From Arenicella xantha (lineage in GTDB: Bacteria > Pseudomonadota > Gammaproteobacteria > Arenicellales > Arenicellaceae), in contig NZ_QNRT01000002.1 in assembly GCF_003315245.1 (NCBI RefSeq), forward strand, positions 62,001 through 126,000: a stretch of DNA of 64,000 nucleotides, written 5' to 3'. This document shows positions 53,313 through 61,759 of this stretch, one piece after another (within the stretch, counting starts at the first letter, position 1; every line of letters starts with the position of its first letter). Made by a program: the position numbers and the translations under genes. The notes beneath the pieces were generated by a model that was not told where the DNA came from, did no database searches, and worked only from the letters and a program-made list of their open reading frames with translations.

Positions 53313-54110
53313 TTACTGAACTGGAGTTTGAGTTTGAGTTTGAGTTTGATCTTTTAATCGATCTTGCAGTTCCTGTTGTCGTGCGGCAATTTGTTCGCTC
53401 GACAGACTCGGGTCTACACCTAGCTTCAAACTTTCAAACATGTACTCGGCGTTCGCGTCAGACACTTGAAACAGCTGCTTAGTCGTCTCACTACCCAAAT
53501 AAACCTCTCGTAACGCCTGCAATTCAGAATACAGTTGTTGGTCGCTGGTCAACGACTGCAAGGTCGGCTCACCGTGTGCGTTTGCAGTATTCTCATACAT
53601 TTGACTAAACTCCTCCTTGGCACGCAAGAACTGCCGGTAATCGTCAACTAGCTCAGCGGTTTGCTCACCGGCCTTTCCAGGCAGCGCTGATTTGATCAGC
53701 TCTTGTAGCTCGGTGGCAGATGCTTGGTCTAGCCTATTGTAAATTCGCTCCAAGGCTTCATCAAGCGATAGCAAAGCGTCATGATCGAGGACCACGTCGC
53801 CGTTATCATCTAGTTTCACTGCCTGCAAAGCATCATAAACAGACTTTGGCGTAAATGGCCGTGAGGATTGGTCGGCGGCAGCATCGGCCGTGTTACCAGA
53901 CACGCCAACCTTGTCCCAACGCCATGCGCTTCCAATATTGTCGGCCACAGACTGTTGCGTTGTCGCCGATAATGTATTTTCTGAAATTCGGTCGGCAGAT
54001 CGCTGAGGGGGGTACGTTGGGACGCTAGAATTCTTTTGCACCACGACAATACCAACCAACAACAGTAGAGCCACCGAGACCGCGATAATTGTAAGGCTGA
54101 GTTTCGACAT
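53313..54110 (-). CDS. Lipase-foldase (LifO)-like protein 1
   Basis: I start it at ATG 54110, which has GAGGAGG five to ten bases upstream; the longer frame from 54173 lacks this. A single anchor helix (LSLTIIAVSVALLLLVGIVVV) precedes a helical periplasmic part with LDDNGDVVLDHDALLSLDEALERIYN, PGKAGEQTAELVDDYRQFLRAKEEF, and a C-terminal LSSEQIAARQQELQDRL helix, in the order seen in lipase chaperones. It lacks the RxxFDY signature. It ends with a QTQTQTQTP tail from a 6-bp repeat (53331-53352). It lies between the polyester hydrolase and the second foldase-like gene. Confidence 0.62.
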   Translation of the reverse strand: MSKLSLTIIAVSVALLLLVGIVVVQKNSSVPTYPPQRSADRISENTLSATTQQSVADNIGSAWRWDKVGVSGNTADAAADQSSRPFTPKSVYDALQAVKLDDNGDVVLDHDALLSLDEALERIYNRLDQASATELQELIKSALPGKAGEQTAELVDDYRQFLRAKEEFSQMYENTANAHGEPTLQSLTSDQQLYSELQALREVYLGSETTKQLFQVSDANAEYMFESLKLGVDPSLSSEQIAARQQELQDRLKDQTQTQTQTPVQ

Positions 54111-54280
54111 ATAACCTCCTCTTCTATGGAACGTACGTCGAGGAGTGTGTGGCAAGGGTATGCGCCTTACCAACTCCTCATGTAACTAGAAAACATGGAA
54201 CTCGATTGCTCGAGCCCCATGTCAACGCGCGCATCACCGTTTAGTTGATAACACTGTGCGCGTTATTGCTAAACAATCTT

Positions 54281-55216
54281 CTAGGTAAAGTCGCAAGTAT
54301 CACGAAATTCAGAGATGCGGCTATTCGACTCGTGATTTGGTCCGCATAGGAATTGATTATAGCGGTGATCCTTGTCCAAAAATCGTTTCATCCAAGACAC
54401 ACCATAGGTCGCGAGCAAAGCATTATTGCTATTGCTACCATTGGCGCAATTATGTTGACCGCCAGAAATCTCCATAAAAGCTTTGTCCGTGCTTGTAGGA
54501 ATTGTGTTGTAGAAAGGACTGGCGTGCGAGCTAACGTTAGCAGTGGAGTCGTTTTCGCAGGCCATGATCATTGTTGGTACCGCTATTTGATTAAAGCTAT
54601 TACTACCTGAATTCCAAGGAGCAAGAGGCACCGCCGCACTTAAGCGATTACGAGAGGCGCTTTGTAGCGATCCGCCACCGCCCATGGAAAATCCCATGGT
54701 TGCCAAGCGATTTTCGTCCACCAGGCCAGAGATAGAACTACTTGAGCTATCACTTTGCGATATCAAATACGACAATGCACTGTCGAGCTGTCGGCTTCGG
54801 CTATCAGGCTGATCGAAGCGCGAGTTAGTATCGATGGTAATGACTACAAAGCCATGAGAAGCCAACAACGGCCCCCACCAAGCAATTGCCGACTGCGTAT
54901 TGGTAAAGCCTGGCGCTATAGAAATTGCCGCCATTTCTTGGGATATGTTACTTGGATAGTAAATCGTACCGCCGCCGAATCCATCGACAGAGCTAGACAC
55001 ACTGACTGTTGAGACTGGCTGGGGTCCTTGCGCGGCACTCACGAAAGAGAGACTTGGGTTAGGGCCAAGTTCGTATCCGCAATTGCTGGTGCAAGTATCT
55101 GGCAACGGTAGGTCGTCACCGGTACTGCCTCCCCCGCTGCCGCCACCGAACGCGGACAAAGAAAAAGAGAGAGAGATGATACATAGGGTTGATTTGATTA
55201 ATGTGGTGGTTTTCAT
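54281..55216 (-). CDS. PETase-like polyester hydrolase (cutinase-type alpha/beta hydrolase)
   Basis: The secreted 311-residue protein has a signal peptide followed by a Gly-rich linker. Catalytic residues by alignment with the Ideonella PETase sequence as I remember it: Ser177 (GFSMGGGG), Asp223 (ACENDS), His255 (GGQHNCAN). Cys220 and Cys257 match the extra active-site disulfide of type II PETases, and the APWNSG Trp201 matches W185. F104, F176 and N256 replace Y87, W159 and S238. Other matching parts: YYPSN, WWGPLLASHGFVVITIDTNS, and VSWMKRFLDKDHRY. It should hydrolyse polyesters or cutin-like substrates outside the cell. ATG 55216 has AAAGGA upstream. It heads an operon with two foldase-like genes and an Lnt-like gene. 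Confidence 0.88.
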   Translation of the reverse strand: MKTTTLIKSTLCIISLSFSLSAFGGGSGGGSTGDDLPLPDTCTSNCGYELGPNPSLSFVSAAQGPQPVSTVSVSSSVDGFGGGTIYYPSNISQEMAAISIAPGFTNTQSAIAWWGPLLASHGFVVITIDTNSRFDQPDSRSRQLDSALSYLISQSDSSSSSISGLVDENRLATMGFSMGGGGSLQSASRNRLSAAVPLAPWNSGSNSFNQIAVPTMIMACENDSTANVSSHASPFYNTIPTSTDKAFMEISGGQHNCANGSNSNNALLATYGVSWMKRFLDKDHRYNQFLCGPNHESNSRISEFRDTCDFT

Positions 55217-55644
55217 AGAGTTATCCTTTGGTTTATATCATTATTGTTTTAATAAAATACTTCATTGATCAACTACAAAAAACTACGTGTCCAGTTACCT
55301 GAACAGATTAATCATATAATAATAAGATATATTAATAAACAGATGACAAGGAAGTCATGCGCAGACCCATGCACACCGAAGCTCCGCTCAAGCCGACCTA
55401 AGGTTTTATAAGCTCTCCGTGGCTTTGACGTAGGCGTCCTAAAGTAAATTATTAGTGACTGTTGGCAAAAAACGTAGCCGCCGCGAAAAATCTTAAGTAC
55501 TTGATAAATAGTATTATTTACCTTCAACGTGCGAGATTCGAAGCGATGAATAGATGAACACTAAGCGATTCCTTTTGCAGGTATCCGAAAAATAGCTTGG
55601 AAAGCCTTAATTTGACTGCTTACTGTTTTAAGCGCAAACCAGTC

Positions 55645-55684
55645 ATAAAAAAGAGGCTGAACTAGTTAACTAGCTCAGCCTCTT
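55645..55684 (-). terminator. Rho-independent terminator of the sugar dehydrogenase gene
   Basis: On the minus strand, AAGAGGCTGA and TCAGCCTCTT form a stem with an inner CTAGTTAACTAG palindrome, followed by a run of six T. It lies 82 bases downstream of the sugar dehydrogenase stop. The rest of the 549-base gap (55217-55765) is AT-rich and shows no convincing gene. Confidence 0.85.
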
Positions 55685-55765
55685 ATTGGTATTCACAGAT
55701 ACTTTACTAAATACTATCGATTCGCATCCGCGTCATCTTAATAAGTGCGAATGAGCAATAGGCTC

Positions 55766-56878
55766 CTATTGAATAGTGCTTTCGGTAAGCTTCAACAGAC
55801 GCCCTCCCTTGCTGTCTTCTAATACCCATATCGCGCCATCGGGCCCTTGTTCTAATTCACGAATACGGGTTCCCATATCAAAACGATCGACCTCCTTAGC
55901 AGTATCGCCGTTAATCTCAACTCGTATGATCGCGGCCGATTTTAGGCCAGCAATAAATGCCGAACCCTGCCAATCTGGAAATACTTTGCCGTTGTAGAAG
56001 ATTAGCTCGGATGGCGCAATGCTCGGTACCCAATAAGCCTTAGGTGCCTCGAATTCAGGTCTGGTGTCGTGGTTCGGGATTTCATCGCCATTATAATGGT
56101 CACCATTCGACACTATGGGATAACCGTAGTTTTTAGCTGGTTTCACCAGGTTGAGTTCGTCACCGTGTAGTGGCCCCATTTCAGTATTCCATAGGCGACC
56201 CTCTGCATCGAATGCCAGCCCCAGTGGATTGCGATGACCCAACGACCAAATCTGAGCAGTAATGCCGCCTTGATCAAAAAACGGGTTATCGCTTGGAATC
56301 GACCCATCGTCATTTAGACGTAAAATTTTACCCAGGTTACTCTTCATGTCTTGCGAGGGATCAAATTTTTGCCGTTCGCCGGAAGAAATAAACAGAAAGC
56401 CATTAGCATCAAATGCGATTCGGTGACCGTAGTGACCGCTGCCTGTGACTTTAGCACTTTGTCGCCATATAACTTTGGAGTCAGTCAAAGCGGCGGCACC
56501 GTCATCGCCAAGCTCCAATGTGGCACGGAGCACTGCAGCCCCACGGGTATTATTATCGCCTGCCTCAGCGTAGCTTATATAAACAAGATTGTTGTTTTTG
56601 AAATCGGGATGTAACACCACATCGCCTAAGCCGCCCTGCCCGCGGTAATCGACTTTTGGAACGTTCTTTACCGGCCTCGAAACGTCACCATTTTGCGTTA
56701 CCACCAACAATCGCCCAGGTTTTTCCGTAATCAACATTCGACCGTCAGGTAGAAAGGTCATGGCCCAGGGTTCATCAAAAGAAGCAATCGGAGTGACCAT
56801 AAAAGGTAATCCGTTACTGGCGGCCATAACAACCGCTGTGAAACAATAGGTTATGAAAAAAATAACGATCTTCTGCAC
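55766..56878 (-). CDS. PQQ-dependent soluble aldose dehydrogenase (Asd/YliI-like)
   Basis: From GTG 56878 (TAGGAG seven bases upstream; the frame opens earlier at 56917) the protein begins with a signal peptide (QKIVIFFITYCFTAVVMAASNG) and is 371 residues. Beta-propeller motifs include FDEPWAMTFLPDGRMLITEKPGRL, HYGHRIAFDANGFLFISSGE, GHRNPLGLAFDAEGRLWNTEMGPLHGDELNLV, and GLKSAAIIRVEI. It should be periplasmic and oxidise aldoses with PQQ and Ca2+. It stands alone with a terminator after it. No pqq genes are in the window, so PQQ must come from elsewhere. Confidence 0.9.
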   Translation of the reverse strand: MQKIVIFFITYCFTAVVMAASNGLPFMVTPIASFDEPWAMTFLPDGRMLITEKPGRLLVVTQNGDVSRPVKNVPKVDYRGQGGLGDVVLHPDFKNNNLVYISYAEAGDNNTRGAAVLRATLELGDDGAAALTDSKVIWRQSAKVTGSGHYGHRIAFDANGFLFISSGERQKFDPSQDMKSNLGKILRLNDDGSIPSDNPFFDQGGITAQIWSLGHRNPLGLAFDAEGRLWNTEMGPLHGDELNLVKPAKNYGYPIVSNGDHYNGDEIPNHDTRPEFEAPKAYWVPSIAPSELIFYNGKVFPDWQGSAFIAGLKSAAIIRVEINGDTAKEVDRFDMGTRIRELEQGPDGAIWVLEDSKGGRLLKLTESTIQ

Positions 56879-57006
56879 GGTGAATCTCCTAGAATTATCT
56901 GCGTCAATTATAGACAATTCAGGTGATGGAAATGCGCATGATTTTGCCTGCTACAATGAGCGAAGATAACTATCTCAAATCAATCCACACGCATAAGGCT
57001 TAAGCT

Positions 57007-57948
57007 ATGGACTTAAAAAATATCATCAATGAATTTTCCCAAGATGATCTGATCTATGTGTTTTTGCCAATTTTTTTCGCGGCACTATTGATTGAATGGA
57101 TTTATAGCCGTCGTTATCGTCCCGAGCTATTCGAAATCGGAGATACTAAAGCGTCGATTTGGATGATGTTGTTGGTTGGTGTGGTTGACCTTGCGCCCAA
57201 GTTTTTAGCATTTATTGCGCTGGTCTACTTAGCCGACCTGTCTCCATTGCGCGATATTGTGCGGCGTCAATGGTGGGCTTGGGTCTTACTATTTTTATTA
57301 GACGACTTTATTTATTACTGGTTTCATAGACTAAATCATCAAGTTCGTCTTTTCTGGGCTGGGCATGTGTCGCATCACTCGGCGATCCGAATGAATTTCG
57401 CCACCGCACTTCGCCAAGGTGTTGGAGAACGCTTACACAAATATCTATTTTGGCTGCCACTTCCTCTGTTGGGCTTTGACCCATTGATGATTTTGACTGT
57501 TATGGCGTGGAATTTATTCTATCAATACTGGCTCCATACTGAACTCATCGGCCGCTTACCGACCTGGTTTGAATGGATATTTAATACGCCCTCACATCAT
57601 CGAGTACACCATGCATCGAATATACGGTACCTAGATTGTAATCATGGCGGCATGCTCATAATTTGGGATCGCCTATTTGGTAGCTTCTCGAAGGAAGTAG
57701 CCACAGAGAAACCCGTGTATGGATTGACTACGAATATTACCTCGCTGCGGCCAATTGATGTTGCAACGCATGAGTACCGCGCGATTCTAAGTGACGTGCA
57801 TCGCGCAACTAGCTGGAGCGATAAACTACGCTATCTATTTTTAGCGCCCGGCTGGAGCCATGATGGTGAAGACAAACGATCTAAGGTGTTGCGATCTAAG
57901 GTGTTGAGATCTAATTCCGATAGCAATACCGATGAAGTCGCAGGCTGA
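57007..57948 (+). CDS. Fatty acid hydroxylase/sterol desaturase-family membrane protein
   Basis: Histidine boxes are HRLNH (about residue 107), HVSHH (about 120) and HRVHHASN (about 200), as in the diiron membrane hydroxylases. Four hydrophobic segments are present, and the C-terminus carries a repeat, RSKVLRSKVLRS, of 15-bp period (near 57878-57910). It hydroxylates or desaturates a lipid in the membrane. Related enzymes act on alkylglycerol or sterol-like lipids. It overlaps neither neighbour; the HExxH protein follows 16 bases later, so they may be co-transcribed. Confidence 0.88.
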   Translation: MDLKNIINEFSQDDLIYVFLPIFFAALLIEWIYSRRYRPELFEIGDTKASIWMMLLVGVVDLAPKFLAFIALVYLADLSPLRDIVRRQWWAWVLLFLLDDFIYYWFHRLNHQVRLFWAGHVSHHSAIRMNFATALRQGVGERLHKYLFWLPLPLLGFDPLMILTVMAWNLFYQYWLHTELIGRLPTWFEWIFNTPSHHRVHHASNIRYLDCNHGGMLIIWDRLFGSFSKEVATEKPVYGLTTNITSLRPIDVATHEYRAILSDVHRATSWSDKLRYLFLAPGWSHDGEDKRSKVLRSKVLRSNSDSNTDEVAG

Positions 57949-57964
57949 CGCAGACAGGTAAACC

Positions 57965-58759
57965 ATGCCAACAATCCGTCAATGCCCCAAATGCGACTAC
58001 ATTAGAAATGCAGGTGATGCCCTTGTGCTGGATAGTATTTGTCCAGCCTGCGGTATAGTCTATGAGCGCTTTCTTGCGCAGCGCGAGCCGCAGGCTCACA
58101 ACGATTTACCAACAAATGTCACTAGCCGCAATAGACGAGATTCATTACCCAATGCCGGTAACGATGCTCGCCAAAACCAACCAACCAGTATGCTGCACTA
58201 CCTGATGCCCAACACATCACAATCCGTAATTCTCGAACAGCTGCTCGGATACGGAGTGCTGTATCTGATTGTGTTTATTTGGGGTTGGCGTTTTATTATC
58301 GCAGGCCTGAGTGTTGAACCAATTATGGGCTCGTTTATGCACTTGGTAAACTTACCGTTCCATGAGTTTGGTCACATCCTATTTAGACCCTTTGGGAACT
58401 TTATGACCATCCTTGGAGGCAGCTTGTTTCAGGTTGCTCTGCCGCTGGCACTGACCATTATTTTTGTATTTAAGAAACGCCATCCATTCGCCGCGTCGGT
58501 CACTTTATGGTGGTGCGGTCAGAGTTTTATCGATTTATCACCCTATATCGCAGACGCAAGTTTTCGTAGTTTGCCGTTGATTGCAGGTCTTGGTGAGGAG
58601 TCTCACGATTGGGGAAATTTGCTGACACAGCTCGATTGCTTGCAATACGACACCCAATTGGCGAGCTTCAGCTTTTGGTTAGGGTCGAGCATTCTTCTAA
58701 TTAGCTTAGTGTGGGGAGCATTAGTGCTACACAAGCTGGTTAAACAGCATCGGGCATAG
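57965..58759 (+). CDS. Zinc-ribbon membrane protein with HExxH motif
   Basis: The N-terminus has CPKCDYIRNAGDALVLDSICPACGIVY, two CxxC pairs of a zinc ribbon. A polar linker follows, then about four transmembrane segments (near 90-115, 145-168, 178-190, 235-255). NLPFHEFGHILFRPFG near 127-142 contains HEFGH, an HExxH zinc metallopeptidase motif at the membrane surface, reminiscent of M50 site-2 proteases. A second conserved feature is WWCGQSFIDLSPYIADA, which could supply the third ligand (D). I know no named family. Its position after a fatty acid hydroxylase does not tell its job. Confidence 0.6.
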   Translation: MPTIRQCPKCDYIRNAGDALVLDSICPACGIVYERFLAQREPQAHNDLPTNVTSRNRRDSLPNAGNDARQNQPTSMLHYLMPNTSQSVILEQLLGYGVLYLIVFIWGWRFIIAGLSVEPIMGSFMHLVNLPFHEFGHILFRPFGNFMTILGGSLFQVALPLALTIIFVFKKRHPFAASVTLWWCGQSFIDLSPYIADASFRSLPLIAGLGEESHDWGNLLTQLDCLQYDTQLASFSFWLGSSILLISLVWGALVLHKLVKQHRA

Positions 58760-58772
58760 ACCACTTCTTACG

Positions 58773-59714
58773 TCATTCAATATACGGCTTTACTGCGTCG
58801 TAGCTAAACGACCACAATTGCTCCGCTAAATCGACACTTTGCCCATATCGACTCGGTCGCTCTTCACTGCAATCTGCAAAGTATTTACCGTTCGCCGTCG
58901 ATAATTCAGGCGCAGTTGCTACATAGCATTGGGTTGCCGCGCCTTGCGCGATTGTCTTGGTGCCCAGCATTTTTCCGACAAACCAACCACTGATAGGATT
59001 ATTAAACAAGACACCTTGAATACCGCCCATATTGCGGCTCAGGTTAGTGCGTATGATGCCCGGATGTACCGCGTTGGCCGTGGCAGAACTGCCCTCTAAA
59101 CGAGCGGAAAGCGCGAGCGCTGTCAGCATATTGGCTAATTTTGACTGACCATAAAACGGCCAATCTTTGTACCACTTGGAGCCGTCGAGGTTGTCAAATA
59201 ATATCCCCCCTAAAGGCGCCATTTTATGCGCTAAGCTCGACAACATCACAATACGCCCTTGATCAGCCCGTTTAATTGAGTCAAGTAGCCTATTCACCAA
59301 AATGAAGTGCCCTAAATGATTGGTATTAAACTGTTGTTCAAAACCATTCGCTAATTCCAGTTTCGGTAAGGCCATAATTCCGGCGTTACAAATCAATCCA
59401 TCTATCGGTAGATCGAGCGCATTAACCTGATCAGCGCATTGTCTAACTGATCCAAAATCACTGAGTTCGCAGATAACGGTGGTTACTTTGCCATCGATAG
59501 ACGCAGCGGCTGTTGCCGCTTTCTCTTTGGTTCGAGCAGTACCGATAATGTGCGCGCCACGACTCGTTAGCACGCGCATGGTTTCAAGCCCTAGTCCTGA
59601 GTTTATGCCGGTGACCACAATATTTTTACCCGCCAAGTCGACCCCTTCGGTGACATCAGTGGCAGTACTAGTCTTAGTAAATTCACGCGGCTTGGTAATT
59701 TGGTTGGTGGTCAT
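58773..59714 (-). CDS. SDR-family oxidoreductase (retinol dehydrogenase-like)
   Basis: The Rossmann motif VVTGINSGLGLETM (about 32-46), NAGIMALPKL (about 110), MLSSLAHKM with the catalytic Ser, and YGQSKLANML with Tyr-x3-Lys mark a classical short-chain dehydrogenase. The acceptor side resembles RDH/WWOX-like enzymes. It likely reduces or oxidises a hydrophobic alcohol with NAD(P)H in the cytoplasm. It lies downstream of the DUF411 gene (30 bases) on the same strand, but a functional link is not obvious. Confidence 0.9.
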   Translation of the reverse strand: MTTNQITKPREFTKTSTATDVTEGVDLAGKNIVVTGINSGLGLETMRVLTSRGAHIIGTARTKEKAATAAASIDGKVTTVICELSDFGSVRQCADQVNALDLPIDGLICNAGIMALPKLELANGFEQQFNTNHLGHFILVNRLLDSIKRADQGRIVMLSSLAHKMAPLGGILFDNLDGSKWYKDWPFYGQSKLANMLTALALSARLEGSSATANAVHPGIIRTNLSRNMGGIQGVLFNNPISGWFVGKMLGTKTIAQGAATQCYVATAPELSTANGKYFADCSEERPSRYGQSVDLAEQLWSFSYDAVKPYIE

Positions 59715-59744
59715 CGCTTGGTCCTCAATTAAATGCTTAAAGCG

Positions 59745-60215
59745 TTATTGATTAACATGAGCATACACAGAACTCGACCCGTCTTCATTGAGCTGCAGCA
59801 CTTGGTAGTAATCAAGTCGGTCACCGACTTCCATGCCGGGGCTCCCAACTGGCATACCAGGAACCGACAGCCCAAACGCGCCTGCTGGCGGGTTGGCTAA
59901 AAACGCTTCAACGTACTTGGCCGGTATATGGCCTTCAAAAATATAATGCTTGCCTTCAGAGTACTCAGTAGCAACCAAGCCAGTATGGCAGGATCGGTAA
60001 CGACCTTGCACACCATGCTTCGACTTGATTGGAGCGAGGTCAGACAATGCAATAACATTGGTTTGAATGCCATTCTCGGTTAAATGATCAACCCATTTTT
60101 GACAACATCCACAGCTAGGTGTCTTGTATACCGTCATCGATACTTCTGCCATGGATTGAGTGGTGTAACTGCTGATAAGCCCGATAAATATCCAGGCTTT
60201 GATTCGTATATTCAT
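59745..60215 (-). CDS. DUF411-family metal-binding protein
   Basis: A signal peptide (MNIRIKAWIFIGLISSYTTQSMA) leads into a periplasmic domain with YKTPSCGCCQKWVDHL (the CxCC motif), LSDLAPIKSKHGV, SCHTGLV, and FEGHIPAKYVEAFLANPPAGAFGLSVPGMPVGSPGME. DUF411 proteins bind copper or other metals and occur in metal-resistance loci. It is upstream of the SDR gene and divergent from the SqrR-like repressor. Confidence 0.88.
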   Translation of the reverse strand: MNIRIKAWIFIGLISSYTTQSMAEVSMTVYKTPSCGCCQKWVDHLTENGIQTNVIALSDLAPIKSKHGVQGRYRSCHTGLVATEYSEGKHYIFEGHIPAKYVEAFLANPPAGAFGLSVPGMPVGSPGMEVGDRLDYYQVLQLNEDGSSSVYAHVNQ

Positions 60216-60431
60216 ATTTCTTAGGCCTAAGCTTCAAACACTGTTTAGTACATTGCTGGCATAGTTTAACGTAAGTTACGCAAAGTATCGTGACTTCCAT
60301 GAGTCAGCTATCACTCGAGTCTGGGCTTAATAAAGTACATTATTAATGGTGGCTTCCCTCTAAGCTCTTGCTCATCATTATCAAATAAACCGTACTTCAG
60401 ACAACAATTTAATCATCAAGCGCTGTTTATT

Positions 60432-60457
60432 ATTCGTTATTTGCATATATAATGAAT
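60432..60457. promoter_or_regulatory. Candidate operator of the SqrR/BigR-like repressor
   Basis: ATTCGTTAT (60432-60440) and ATAATGAAT (60449-60457) are inverted arms, 8 of 9 bases matching, with an 8-base AT-rich spacer. It abuts the ArsR start codon, so the repressor may autoregulate its own operon. Confidence 0.5.
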
Positions 60458-60458
60458 T

Positions 60459-60758
60459 ATGAATATTGAAAGACTTAACCAATCAGCAACGCAAGTCAGC
60501 GAACTAATGAAGATGCTTTCTAGCGTTAATCGTTTACTAATACTTTGCCAATTGACTGATGGCGAGAAATCGGTTGGCGAACTCTGTAAGCTGGTTTCAA
60601 TGAAGCCGCCGGCTATGTCTCAACAACTATCCATTCTACGTCGTGAAGGTTTACTCAAAAGCAATCGTGTCGGTCAATCAATCTTTTATTCGATCACTGA
60701 TGACAATCTGCTGAAGCTAATTTCATTTCTTCACGACACTTATTGTTCTGAACCTTAA
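60459..60758 (+). CDS. BigR/SqrR-type ArsR-family persulfide sensor
   Basis: The winged helix (VGELCKLVSMKPPAMSQQLSILRREGLL at 39-66) and FYSI wing are clear. Cys30 (LILCQL) and Cys96 (TYCSEP) are 66 residues apart, the spacing of Cys41/Cys107 in SqrR and Cys42/Cys108 in BigR, which form a tetrasulfide bridge with sulfane sulfur. There is a third cysteine at 43. It precedes two YeeE-type genes by 18 bases. It should derepress them when persulfide rises. Confidence 0.88.
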   Translation: MNIERLNQSATQVSELMKMLSSVNRLLILCQLTDGEKSVGELCKLVSMKPPAMSQQLSILRREGLLKSNRVGQSIFYSITDDNLLKLISFLHDTYCSEP

Positions 60759-60776
60759 CTCAACTCGGCAAAACAT

Positions 60777-61199
60777 ATGAACGACTATCTAATAGCTCTA
60801 CTCGGCGGTGGCTTAATAGGCCTAGCAAGTGTAATTTTAATGGCTTCGCAAGGAGCCGTCATGGGAATCAGCGGCATTGTCAGTCGAGCCATTTCTAGAC
60901 CAACAAGTGTGACTGCCTGGCGGCTGGTGTTTATTGCCGGCGTACTCGCTGCACCGATTGTTTATTCGCTCTTTGCCAACAACTTCATTGCTCTCGAAAT
61001 CACTGAAAACTCAGTATTGTTAGTGATAGCGGGATTATTCGTTGGTGTCGGTACGGTAATTGGAAACGGCTGCACATCGGGGCACGGAGTCTGCGGATTA
61101 TCGCGCTTATCGGCTCGCTCAATGGTTGCGACAATCACTTTTATGTTAACCGCCGTGTTGACTGTTGCTGCCGTCAACTACTTGTCAGGAGTTAATTAA
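60777..61199 (+). CDS. YeeE/YedE half-protein 1 (thiosulfate/sulfane-sulfur transporter family)
   Basis: Residues 1-140 have four helices and the conserved GNGCTSGHGVCGLSRLSARS loop near 96-115, whose cysteines line the transport path in YeeE-type transporters. It is one of two half-size subunits. It follows the SqrR-like gene and ends one base before the second half (TAAATG), so the two are translated together and should combine as a heterodimer in the inner membrane. Confidence 0.9.
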   Translation: MNDYLIALLGGGLIGLASVILMASQGAVMGISGIVSRAISRPTSVTAWRLVFIAGVLAAPIVYSLFANNFIALEITENSVLLVIAGLFVGVGTVIGNGCTSGHGVCGLSRLSARSMVATITFMLTAVLTVAAVNYLSGVN

Positions 61200-61616
61200 A
61201 TGCGACTTATTACGATTTTTATCTCTGGGTTAGTATTCGGCATTGGAATTATTGTGTCTGGCATGGTCAACCCTGCCAAAGTAATTGGATTCCTCGATAT
61301 TTTTGGCGCTTGGGACCCAAGCTTGGCTTTCGTTATGATTGGTGCAATCAGTGTCACTATGGTCGGTTATAAGCTGGTCTTGAAGCGAGATGTGTCGCTG
61401 TTCAATTTGAAATTCTCCCTACCAACAAATACCGACTTAGATCGAAAATTGATCATCGGCGCAGTTCTATTTGGAATTGGTTGGGGGCTCGTAGGGGTTT
61501 GCCCGGGCCCAGCCGTTGTTGGTTTTTTGGTGGCACCGAAGCCACTCGGCCTATTTTTAGTATCTATGCTAGTTAGCATGGCACTTGCGCGTCGTTATAT
61601 GGATCGAGTTCGATAA
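61200..61616 (+). CDS. YeeE/YedE half-protein 2 (DUF6691-like)
   Basis: At 138 residues it begins MRLITIFISGLVFGIGIIVSGMVNPAKVIGFLDI and has GVCPGPAVVGFL near 98-109, the second-half cysteine signature. Four helices are present. Paired with the preceding half (start at 61200, directly after its stop) it likely moves thiosulfate or sulfane sulfur across the inner membrane. Regulated by the upstream SqrR/BigR-like repressor by inference. Confidence 0.9.
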   Translation: MRLITIFISGLVFGIGIIVSGMVNPAKVIGFLDIFGAWDPSLAFVMIGAISVTMVGYKLVLKRDVSLFNLKFSLPTNTDLDRKLIIGAVLFGIGWGLVGVCPGPAVVGFLVAPKPLGLFLVSMLVSMALARRYMDRVR

Positions 61617-61679
61617 GCCAAACTCGTGATCTCTGCCGACTTGATCATTCAACCGTAATCCAATGTAGTTAAACCCTCG

Positions 61680-61716
61680 AAAAAAAAGCTCGACCATTAT
61701 TATGATCGAGCTTTTT
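61680..61716. terminator. Bidirectional rho-independent terminator
   Basis: AAAAAGCTCGA and TCGAGCTTTTT form a stem around a short loop, and the minus-strand side ends in a T-run of eight. It is placed between the convergent YeeE and gdhA genes. Confidence 0.88.
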
Positions 61717-61759
61717 ACGCCGCCTGTGTCAGCGAAGTCTTGCAGTGTCAGCCCGTGTA

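Noticed and set aside
55312-55527. 71-residue ORF on the minus strand in the AT-rich gap
   Set aside because: Composition is not protein-like, no ribosome-binding site, no family resemblance; may be remnant sequence.
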